From positions 1-34,477 of the forward strand of contig VHBA01000026.1 in the NCBI GenBank assembly GCA_016872175.1: a DNA stretch of 34,477 nt, given 5' to 3'. The number at the start of each line of letters is the position of its first letter. Position 1 is the stretch's first letter. The notes under the pieces were generated by a model. That model did not search any database. It was not told the origin of the DNA and was given only the letters and a program-made list of their open reading frames with translations. The position numbers and the translations under genes were made by a program. Shown one piece after another: positions 1 to 6,056 of the stretch. This stretch comes from Sphingomonadales bacterium. GTDB lineage: Bacteria > Bacteroidota > Bacteroidia > NS11-12g > UBA955.

Positions 1-273
1 TGCCGCCCAACAGAAAAATAATTCCAATGATCATGGCATACCGGCGGGTTTCTTTGGGCTTTAGTCAGCAAACGAGCATCGCGCCACTTAGGGTTCCTGC
101 GGCATGGGCCATAAAGGAAACAGATAATGCAGGGGCAGGACATTTTTTAAATCGGCCGGTGCAGGAAACCATTGATTGCCCAGCCATACAAAACACATAT
201 TGATGATACTGCCTGCATAAAGTGCAGCAATGACGCGTAATGGTTTATGAAGTAACCCAATATTTAAATTCAT
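1..273 (-). pseudogene. Small multi-pass membrane protein gene, frameshifted and with an internal stop; runs off the window
   Basis: An open frame starts at ATG 273 and runs to a stop at 88-90, giving a hydrophobic N-terminus (membrane segment about residues 12-32) and a Pro/Ala-rich loop. Near 113-120 the sensible reading moves to another frame, which gives FMAHAAGTLSGAML and then, after a TGA at 65-67, LKPKETRRYAMIIGIIFLLG running off the left edge. The composite resembles a small Bacteroidota membrane-protein family that I know only as hypothetical, with an N-terminal membrane segment, a PP-rich loop and a conserved FLAHALGT-type helix; this is recalled from memory, not searched. One missing base near 115 plus one nonsense change would explain the break. 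It could be real decay or sequence error near a contig end. The coding frame of the next gene ends only 22 bp upstream. Confidence 0.55.
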
Positions 274-295
274 AATCTGATTATTTAATTAAAAA

Positions 296-1588
296 TTAGT
301 CATGTTCTGAGTTTGAGAACCTTAAATCAGTAACGCTTAATTCTTCATATCTGGATATTTTACCATTTATTAATTTTATTTCTATTTGTACATCGCATTT
401 CTGCCATTTAGATTTACTTGGCCTATAGCAAGTAAAACTGCTTTTAAAATTGCAAATACAAGCATTGCCTGAAGAATATGTTTTGAATGATTCGCTATTT
501 ATAGTGTTTTGCGTATTCACAAAATCAGAAGATTCAGAGTAAGTTCTATTTAGACTTTCTGGATTTGTGTTTGTTAAATTGATATATTTTTCAATGTCAT
601 AATTGAAGTAGTTGTTAGCATCAAATTGACCATTCGAAAGATCATTGAACATGTTTTCAATCAATATCTTGCAATCTTCATCACTACAAATAGGGTTCAG
701 ATTGGTATTGTTATCTGTCTGGTCTTTAGCGTAATCGCCGTAAAATTTTATTTCAGAAATACAAAGGTCATTCCATCGGTTTCCAACATTGGTGTTCAAA
801 ATTTCTATTTTTATAAATTTAGTTCTGTATTTATGACTGAGATTTAATGTTTGATAATCTTGTGTTTCAATGGGATTAAATGTTTCTGAATTTCCATCAC
901 TAAAAGTAATACGAATTTTAGAAACCCTAGAATTATTATTATAGTATTGTCCATAACTTCCGTTAATTATTCTTATTTTATATACATCATAATAACCATC
1001 TTTTAAATTAAATTTTGCAAATGATTCCTTCCCGTCGGGTGGGTCTGGAGTCCACCAAGTATTAGGGTTGTCATCTATCATGTTCTTACTGGCAAACAAG
1101 GTATTGTCTGCAAAATGTTCTCCTGATGACTCAATATCTGATACTTCAATAGAATCTGAATTATTAATAGAATAAATAGAATCTTCTACTTTATTGTGTG
1201 CAATTTCCGTTTTAGCTGAAATACTGTCATGGTTTGAAGGTGTGGTTGTATCGTTGTTTTTATTTAAATAAATTATTAAAAATACAATAAATATTAATAA
1301 AATCAATATCAAGATAGGTACACTGAGTAAAGGTTTTGCGTTGTTTTGGGTGTTTTTTGCCTGACTATTTGCATCAGGATAGTTTGTTTGTTGGTTTGCA
1401 TTTGGGAAGAAGACTCTTAATTCAGGTATGTTTTTTGCGAGTGTCCATTCAATACCATCTCTGTAAACCAATGTTTCAGGTCCTATCTTTTCTATTAAAA
1501 CATCCCGGGTGAAGGGTCCAAAAGTCACTCCATCTCGAGTGTAGTAGTATAAATAATTATTATCTCCTTTGTTTAAATTAAGTGCCAT
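296..1588 (-). CDS. GYF-like domain, transmembrane, discoidin-like domain membrane protein
   Basis: The 430-residue protein has three parts. Residues 11-60 (YYYTRDGVTFGPFTRDVL, then WTLAKNIPEL) fit the GYF_2/DUF4339 fold, a short cytoplasmic interaction domain. Residues 87-108 are one strongly hydrophobic transmembrane helix after a Q/N-rich linker. Residues 160-285 look like a discoidin-type beta-sandwich of the sort attached to some secreted NADases: N-x-x-D-x-N-x-x-T-W-W near the start, then IRIINGSYGQ, SRVSKIRITFSDG and ISEIKFYG. The last 140 residues have several cysteines and resemble a small secreted NTF2-like domain, which is uncertain. Topology would be N-terminus in, C-terminus in the periplasm. 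The gene is far more AT-rich than the housekeeping genes and sits beside a recombinase island, so it is probably acquired. Its function is unknown; binding a surface or glycan ligand is inference. Confidence 0.75.
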   Translation of the reverse strand: MALNLNKGDNNYLYYYTRDGVTFGPFTRDVLIEKIGPETLVYRDGIEWTLAKNIPELRVFFPNANQQTNYPDANSQAKNTQNNAKPLLSVPILILILLIFIVFLIIYLNKNNDTTTPSNHDSISAKTEIAHNKVEDSIYSINNSDSIEVSDIESSGEHFADNTLFASKNMIDDNPNTWWTPDPPDGKESFAKFNLKDGYYDVYKIRIINGSYGQYYNNNSRVSKIRITFSDGNSETFNPIETQDYQTLNLSHKYRTKFIKIEILNTNVGNRWNDLCISEIKFYGDYAKDQTDNNTNLNPICSDEDCKILIENMFNDLSNGQFDANNYFNYDIEKYINLTNTNPESLNRTYSESSDFVNTQNTINSESFKTYSSGNACICNFKSSFTCYRPSKSKWQKCDVQIEIKLINGKISRYEELSVTDLRFSNSEHD

Positions 1589-1970
1589 ATGAAGTTTTAT
1601 ATATTTTAGAGTTAAAATTTATCATTGAATATCACTTATTATTTATTTTGTGAAAAAATATTAATAAAAATATTATTATACGAAAATAAAAATGTAAAAT
1701 AAAACATAATACATGAATTATCTGTCCTAATTTAAAATATTATTAACACTAATTTTACTGTTTTTCTCATTAAAAACTTACATTCTTTGCAGCAAAATTA
1801 ATCAAATACTATCTAATTACCTAAACATCAAAAATCAAAAAATGGATCTAAATACATAGATATTGGGTATTTCATTTTACTTATTTTATGAACCCATCAT
1901 TGATTTTATGTAAAAAACTGTATAATTGATAAGAAAAAATTACAGAATTATCGTGGAAAACAACACAGCC
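1589..1970. other. AT-rich intergenic DNA without a recognisable gene
   Basis: About 380 bp of very AT-rich sequence lies between the GYF-domain gene and the left 21-bp repeat. No frame here looks coding, and I see no RNA gene, tandem repeat or convincing hairpin. It presumably holds the promoter of the minus-strand gene starting at 1588. The left part of the frame that later encodes the recombinase-type fragment opens at 1933, just after stops at 1927-1932. Confidence 0.6.
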
Positions 1971-1991
1971 AGGGGATTACTCCACCGTCAC
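1971..1991 (+). repeat. Left copy of the 21-bp direct repeat (candidate attL)
   Basis: This stretch is identical at all 21 positions to 4124-4144, and 6 of the 8 bases before it also match (1963-1970 against 4116-4123). The core reads GGGGATTACTCCACCGTCAC from 1972. The right copy covers the last six codons and stop of glmS, so the left copy is a displaced duplicate of a gene end. This is what site-specific integration at a gene's 3' end leaves behind. Confidence 0.8.
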
Positions 1992-2058
1992 TGAACCTTC
2001 CCTCACGCAGGACTTTCGTCCCGATAAAAATACACCAACACGGACAGATTTCCTAATC

Positions 2059-2355
2059 ATGACCGTGGTTCTTACCTCTTCCAACCTTTGGATGTCACCT
2101 TATTCATCGCACCAAACGGAACTGTTCCATCTCATCAAGACCCAACACGAGGACGGGGGTAAAAACTTCAAACAGATTTCGGATTGGTTGAATGACAATG
2201 GTTATAAGACCACGCGGGGTAAAGTATTCACCCAAGGTCATGTTTGGTCGATGTATAAGAAGAAGAAAAAAAGTAACGAACGGTTCGGAAGGGAGTTCGT
2301 ACCGTCATTCAAGTCCGTGACCATTGATGTATGGGATTCTTTACCACCAAAATAG
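2059..2355 (+). CDS. Small recombinase-domain protein (serine-recombinase DNA-binding part)
   Basis: The 98-residue product has, at residues 37-68, the pattern FKQISDWLNDNGYKTTRGK followed by VWSMYKKKKK. This is the helix-turn-helix stretch typical of the recombinase domain of serine recombinases (I-x-x-W/Y-L-N-x-x-G-x-x-T-x-R-G). No catalytic resolvase domain precedes it. The start is uncertain: ATG 2059 and ATG 2092 (MSPYSSHQ) are both possible, and the frame is open back to 1933, through the left repeat. It may be a truncated recombinase, or one of the short stand-alone proteins of this type seen in Bacteroidota. Expression and activity cannot be judged from sequence. Confidence 0.6.
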   Translation: MTVVLTSSNLWMSPYSSHQTELFHLIKTQHEDGGKNFKQISDWLNDNGYKTTRGKVFTQGHVWSMYKKKKKSNERFGREFVPSFKSVTIDVWDSLPPK

Positions 2356-2505
2356 TTCTCAGGTGGTCACTACTTTTGGTTGGCGTGACAGTATAACCAC
2401 CAATCTGTTATATTTCAAATAGATTTATTACCGTATGTCGTAGGTATATATAGGGGATATTGTTATGGGGTATTGGGTTCTTGGTTTTTTATAGAGATAT
2501 GGTGT

Positions 2506-2530
2506 ACTTAGTCACTTGTGACCACTAAGT
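2506..2530. repeat. 7-bp inverted repeat around the resolvase-fragment stop
   Basis: ACTTAGT at 2506-2512 and ACTAAGT at 2524-2530 are perfect inverted copies, with a smaller CAC/GTG pair inside. It overlaps the last codons of the minus-strand resolvase fragment. There is no long T run on either strand, so a terminator is doubtful; a remnant recombination site is an alternative. Confidence 0.3.
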
Positions 2531-2814
2531 TTTACTTTCTTGATTTCTAATACCTTATTTACTTTGGTTATTGTTGTTGTACTACATCCTACTATCTTTC
2601 CTATTTCTTCATAAGAGTATGTTCCTCGTTTGAGGTAATCTATTATTGTCCTATTCTTCTTTTTATTCAAGAATACATCTATTGATTCCCTCGTACCTAT
2701 TCTACGTCCCGAATACAATCCTTTCTCCTTACGGATTTTTATACCTTCCATCTGTCTTTCACGGATGAGAGATTTCTCAAAAGATGACATGGTTGATAGT
2801 ATACCCATCATCAA
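2512..2814 (-). pseudogene. Resolvase/invertase-type serine recombinase, C-terminal fragment
   Basis: The 100-residue frame begins exactly at the long helix E region of small serine recombinases: MMGILSTMSSFEKSLIRERQ, then EGIKIRKEKGLYSGRRIGT. It continues with a helix-turn-helix (YSYEEIGKIVGCSTTTITKV) that would bind DNA at the crossover site. The catalytic N-terminal half of about 100 residues, including the nucleophilic serine, is missing. In frame upstream there is only an Asp-Leu pair and then a TAA, so the break lies at about 2815-2823. Its neighbour upstream on the same strand, the zinc-module reading frame, ends at 2832. I read it as a remnant left by an insertion or recombination event. 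Confidence 0.75.
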
Positions 2815-2831
2815 GTCTTAACTAAGTTATA

Positions 2832-3095
2832 TTACTCGGAATTTGTCTCATTATTTCTTTTGGTTTTACCAATATCACACCAAAAACAAAAGTAAGTAAC
2901 ACTATTTGGGTATCCTTTACAATTACTACAAAAAACTAACCCTTGACCATTGCAATTTATACAAATTCGTCCATCAGTATCATACATTCGCCCATTACAA
3001 TAATTACAATATGTTTTACCATTCTTGCATGTTCCATACCATCTACTTTCACATCCAACTATTATGCCGTCACCATCACAATGTACACAAGTTCT
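2832..3095 (-). pseudogene. DnaJ-like four-CxxC zinc module, in-frame continuation of the lipoprotein gene
   Basis: Reading on in the lipoprotein's frame after its TGA (3096-3098) gives 87 more codons to a TAA at 2832-2834. The peptide contains CVHCDGDG, CNYCNGRM, CINCNGQG and CSNCKGYP, four evenly placed CxxC units of the CxxCxGxG type. This is the pattern of the zinc-binding centre of DnaJ/Hsp40 and related zinc-ribbon proteins. There is no suitable start codon of its own, the only in-frame Met being between the second and third units. It is therefore probably the C-terminal domain of the upstream gene, cut off by a nonsense change (TGG or CGA to TGA) or by a sequence error. Programmed readthrough is possible but has no support here. 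Confidence 0.6.
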
Positions 3096-3653
3096 TCAAT
3101 CTGATTGGTAAATAGGACTTTCTGATTTAGTTTTATTTTTTTCATTTTGAGAATTCATATCCTCTTGATTTGGATAATCACCATTTTCTTGTCTTATTGT
3201 ATTATCACTTAATTCATCATCTCCCAATTCAACGGTGTATTCATTTACATCTTTATCATCTGAACGTGGATTACCTCTTACTAAATCAATTATACCACAA
3301 GACCGCATTGCAATTTTCCAACGTCCATTTATCTTAAACAATTGAAATTTAAAATCATTATTATTATCTTTCACACTTACTTGAGACTCATCATCATTTT
3401 CAGTTTCCAATTGAATAGTATAACTCGGATTTGCTGTAAATGAGTTTTTATTAATTTTCCAAAGGTCTTCAAGAACTTCAATATTTTCATTTGAAGTATT
3501 TCCCGTAACAAGGGTTCTTGTTTTACTGAAATTTCCTTCGTGGATTGAATTTAAAAAATCTGTCACTGTTTCAGTTGGTGATTTAGTCGAGAACGAATTA
3601 CATCCGAAAAAACAAATTGAAACAAGTAGAAATTGAATTGTGATTTTATTCAT
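3096..3653 (-). CDS. Lipoprotein with NTF2/DUF4878-like domain; probably truncated by a TGA
   Basis: The 185-residue product has a lipoprotein signal ending in FFGC with the lipidated Cys at residue 18, so it should be anchored in the envelope. Residues 25-115 follow the DUF4878/NTF2-like pattern: SPTETVTDFLNSIHEGNFSK, a central helix, then beta strands closing with LFKINGRWKIAM. The rest is acidic and Asn/Glu/Ser-rich, a likely flexible linker. The frame stays open beyond the TGA into a zinc module at 2832-3095, so the original protein was probably about 272 residues. It is cargo of the glmS island and AT-rich like its surroundings. Its function is unknown. Confidence 0.65.
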   Translation of the reverse strand: MNKITIQFLLVSICFFGCNSFSTKSPTETVTDFLNSIHEGNFSKTRTLVTGNTSNENIEVLEDLWKINKNSFTANPSYTIQLETENDDESQVSVKDNNNDFKFQLFKINGRWKIAMRSCGIIDLVRGNPRSDDKDVNEYTVELGDDELSDNTIRQENGDYPNQEDMNSQNEKNKTKSESPIYQSD

Positions 3654-3683
3654 TATAAATTATTTTCAAATACAAATTAAGAG

Positions 3684-4205
3684 TTGAACTCATATATTTC
3701 CAAGAAGAATAAAGAGTTGGAATCACTCAAAGAAACCAAATCCAAGTTGGAAGAAGGTATCATTGATGTAGAGAGGAAGAACTATATGGGTGAATTCCAA
3801 TCCGACAACATATACACCACACTCAAAAAACAACTCAACAAGGAACACCTATCAATTTCATCCAAAATAGACTCCATCCAATCCCACCTATCCACCATTG
3901 GAAACGAATCTAAATGGTTCTCAATTATAGACCGATTTAAGGACATCATTTCAAATCATGACCCATTGACCCAACCACAGAAGAAAGAGGTTCTACGGTC
4001 GATTATTGACCATATAAAGGTATCATTTGACGGTATCAATAAGACCCATGGATTGGATGTGAATTTTAGGATTCCAATGGTGTTCGTTGAACAGTTTTTG
4101 GGGTCGAAACCAAGAACCCAGCGAGGGGATTACTCCACCGTCACACTCTTCGCCAAATTCCTTGGCTGGTCTACATTGCAGCCGCGCATAACGGCAATGT
4201 GGTAG
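3684..4205 (+). pseudogene. Large serine recombinase, C-terminal coiled-coil fragment
   Basis: The frame opens after a TAA at 3678-3680; TTG 3684 is only the first possible start. Residues 1-75 are a Lys/Glu/Leu-rich coiled coil. They are followed by WFSIIDRFKDIISN and KKEVLRSIIDHIKVSFD, the helix-strand tail usual at the end of large serine recombinases in Bacteroidota, where the motif tells the integrase which att sites to pair. Catalytic, recombinase and zinc-ribbon domains are absent. From about codon 148 the frame reads through the right repeat and then antisense through the end of glmS (QRGDYSTVT onward), so the last 20 or so residues are not native. The breakpoint at about 3680 abuts the promoter side of the lipoprotein gene. 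Confidence 0.65.
4124..4144 (+). repeat. Right copy of the 21-bp direct repeat (candidate attR, inside the glmS end)
   Basis: This copy is identical to 1971-1991. On the glmS strand it covers the codons for the conserved C-terminal SVTVE, the stop, and six bases beyond. Because these codons are essential to GlmS and hardly vary, they make a dependable attachment site. Confidence 0.8.
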
Positions 4206-5971
4206 CTCAGTAACTGTAAAGGAATGGTGTTGATCAGCGGACTGAAGCTTTCCTCGGTTTCGGGTACTTCAATGATGTGGTCAGCAAGGTTGTTAAGGCC
4301 GGTATTTCCCTCGGTTACAATGGCAATGATCTTTCCTTTGCGGGCTTTCACTTCCTGAATATTGCTCACCACTTTTTCGTAGTGGGCACTGTTGGTGGCA
4401 ATCACCACCACGGGCATGTTTTCATCAATCAGGGCAATTGGGCCGTGCTTCATCTCGGCGGCAGGGTAACCTTCTGCGTGGATGTAGCTGATTTCCTTGA
4501 GTTTCAGTGCACCCTCCAAGGCTACGGGAAAATTATAACCCCGGCCTAAATACAGGAAGTTGTGTGAGTCTTTGTACAACTCGCTCAGTTTCACAATTTC
4601 ATCGTTCAGTTTCAGGGCCTTTTCCACCTTTGTAGGAATGCTTTCCAGCTCATACATTAGTGCCCTGAGTTGCTCACCGGTGAGCGCGCCGCGCAGTTTG
4701 CCCATGGCCATGGCAATCAGTGCGAGAACAGTCACCTGGGCTGTAAACGCCTTGGTACTGGCTACGCCAATTTCAGGTCCGGCGTGGGTGTAGGCCCCCG
4801 CGTGGCTTAAACGGGGTATGCTGCTTCCTACTACGTTGCAAACACCAAACACGGTCGCTCCTTTGTTTTTGGCAAGTTCCATCGCTGCCAGGGTATCGGC
4901 GGTTTCGCCACTTTGAGAAATGGCCAGGATCAAATCATCGCCATAAATCACAGGATTGCGGTAGCGGAATTCACTGGCGTATTCCACTTCCACGGGAATG
5001 CGGGCAAATTCTTCAAACAAATATTCTGCTACCAGACCGGCATGCCAACTGGTACCGCAGCCAATGAGAATGAGGCGGTTGATGTTTTTTAGTTTTTCCT
5101 CATAATCTCGGATGCTGCGCATGATAATTTCAGCGCTCATGGGGTCTATGCGGCCCCTGAAGCTATCCAAAATACTCTTGGGTTGCTCGTATATCTCCTT
5201 GAGCATGAAATGCGGATAGCCGCCTTTTTCCAGCTGCTCCAAATTCATTTCAAGTTCATGTATATAAGGAGTCTGAATTTCGTTATTGATGGTTGTGATG
5301 GTGAGTTCATCGTTTTCCACCACGGCAATTTCACCATCGTTCATGTAGATTACCTGACGGGTGTATTCCACGATGGGCGTGGCATCAGAGGCCATGAAAA
5401 ACTCTCCGCGTTCTTTGCCTATACCCACCACCAGTGGACTTCCCTTGCGGGCTGCAATCAGGTGTTCGGGGTGGTTTTTACTGAGGATAACAATGGCATA
5501 AGCGCCTACCACCTGCTTCAAGGCTACACGCACAGCTTCATGCAGGTTCAGGCCTGCATTTACCATGATGTCTTCAATCAGGTGAATGAGTACCTCGGTA
5601 TCGGTATCGCTGCTGAAGGTGTGCCCACGACGCATTAATCCTTCCTTGATGGTGGCGTAGTTTTCAATGATGCCGTTGTGAATCACGGCGAGGTCGCCAC
5701 TTTGGCTGAGGTGGGGGTGAGCGTTTACATCGTTGGGAACACCGTGCGTGGCCCAGCGTGTGTGCCCCATACCGGTGCTGCCCTGGGTGTATTCCCCTGC
5801 GGCTGCTTTTTCAAGGTCAGCTACTTTGCCTTTCTGTTTGAACACACGCAGGTCACCATTGAGTAATGCAACCCCGGCACTGTCATAACCGCGGTATTCA
5901 AGGCGTTTCAGCCCTTTGATGATGATGGGGTAGGCCTCGCGATGGCCGATGTAAGCAACAATTCCGCACAT
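4130..5971 (-). CDS. glmS: Glutamine--fructose-6-phosphate aminotransferase (isomerizing)
   Basis: GlmS makes glucosamine-6-phosphate from fructose-6-phosphate and glutamine, the first step to UDP-GlcNAc for peptidoglycan and LPS. The 613 residues match the usual length. After Met removal the N-terminal Cys2 (MCGIVAYIG) is the glutaminase nucleophile. EYRGYDSAG (25-33), HTRWATHG (70-77) and HNGIIEN (98-104) are further class II amidotransferase signatures. Two SIS sugar-isomerase domains follow, with CGTSWHAG near residue 300 and ISQSGETADT about 40 residues later. The C-terminus PRNLAKSVTVE is the conserved end. A TAACTTTG promoter box lies 10 nt upstream. No glmS ribozyme leader is possible in the 85-bp upstream gap. 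The 3' end doubles as attachment site of the island. Confidence 0.97.
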   Translation of the reverse strand: MCGIVAYIGHREAYPIIIKGLKRLEYRGYDSAGVALLNGDLRVFKQKGKVADLEKAAAGEYTQGSTGMGHTRWATHGVPNDVNAHPHLSQSGDLAVIHNGIIENYATIKEGLMRRGHTFSSDTDTEVLIHLIEDIMVNAGLNLHEAVRVALKQVVGAYAIVILSKNHPEHLIAARKGSPLVVGIGKERGEFFMASDATPIVEYTRQVIYMNDGEIAVVENDELTITTINNEIQTPYIHELEMNLEQLEKGGYPHFMLKEIYEQPKSILDSFRGRIDPMSAEIIMRSIRDYEEKLKNINRLILIGCGTSWHAGLVAEYLFEEFARIPVEVEYASEFRYRNPVIYGDDLILAISQSGETADTLAAMELAKNKGATVFGVCNVVGSSIPRLSHAGAYTHAGPEIGVASTKAFTAQVTVLALIAMAMGKLRGALTGEQLRALMYELESIPTKVEKALKLNDEIVKLSELYKDSHNFLYLGRGYNFPVALEGALKLKEISYIHAEGYPAAEMKHGPIALIDENMPVVVIATNSAHYEKVVSNIQEVKARKGKIIAIVTEGNTGLNNLADHIIEVPETEESFSPLINTIPLQLLSYHIAVMRGCNVDQPRNLAKSVTVE

Positions 5972-5981
5972 AAGTGAAATG

Positions 5982-5989
5982 CAAAGTTA
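5982..5989 (-). promoter_or_regulatory. Bacteroidota -7 box of glmS (TAACTTTG)
   Basis: The minus strand reads TAACTTTG, a full match to the Bacteroidota -7 consensus TAnnTTTG, 10 nt before the glmS ATG. Transcription would start within a few bases of the start codon. No well-spaced -33 TTTG is evident; a TTTG 23 bp upstream is slightly too far. Confidence 0.45.
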
Positions 5990-6056
5990 TACAAGGTATA
6001 CCACAATCGGGGCAAATGTCCCCAAGTTGTATAGGAATAAATACAGGAGAAACTTC

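Larger units (their letters stand above)
1971..4144. mobile_element. Decayed serine-recombinase genomic island at the 3' end of glmS
   Basis: Direct repeats at 1971-1991 and 4124-4144 bound 2.17 kb that is visibly richer in AT than glmS. Inside are a recombinase-domain fragment (plus), a resolvase C-terminal fragment (minus), a lipoprotein/zinc-module gene broken by a TGA (minus), and the coiled-coil end of a large serine recombinase (plus) that reads directly into the right repeat. glmS itself is kept intact, as expected for an element whose attachment site repeats the gene end. Large serine integrases commonly lie next to their attachment site. Because all recombinase genes lack their catalytic N-terminus, the element should be immobile by itself. 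Tn7 also inserts beside glmS, but no Tn7 gene is present. Confidence 0.65.

Noticed and set aside
65-67. TGA read as tryptophan (altered genetic code)
   Set aside because: Several intact genes end in TGA (for example at 12530, 26498, 28283), so TGA is a normal stop.
2343-2367. ACCACC / GGTGGT hairpin at the end of the recombinase-type fragment, as a terminator
   Set aside because: The stem has six pairs, the loop is 13 bases and no T run follows directly, so support is too weak.
2906-3115. Plus-strand 69-residue His/Tyr-rich frame
   Set aside because: It is the antisense of the zinc module; the repeated His and Tyr come from reverse-complemented Cys and Asn codons.
4146-4205. C-terminal residues of the plus-strand frame inside glmS taken as native recombinase sequence
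   Set aside because: They are antisense to conserved GlmS codons and were acquired only by position; the native end must be at or before the repeat.
5972-6056. Possible glmS ribozyme/riboswitch leader
   Set aside because: The gap is only 85 bp, has a -7 box 10 nt from the ATG and shows no ribozyme-like core. The glmS ribozyme is a feature of Firmicutes.
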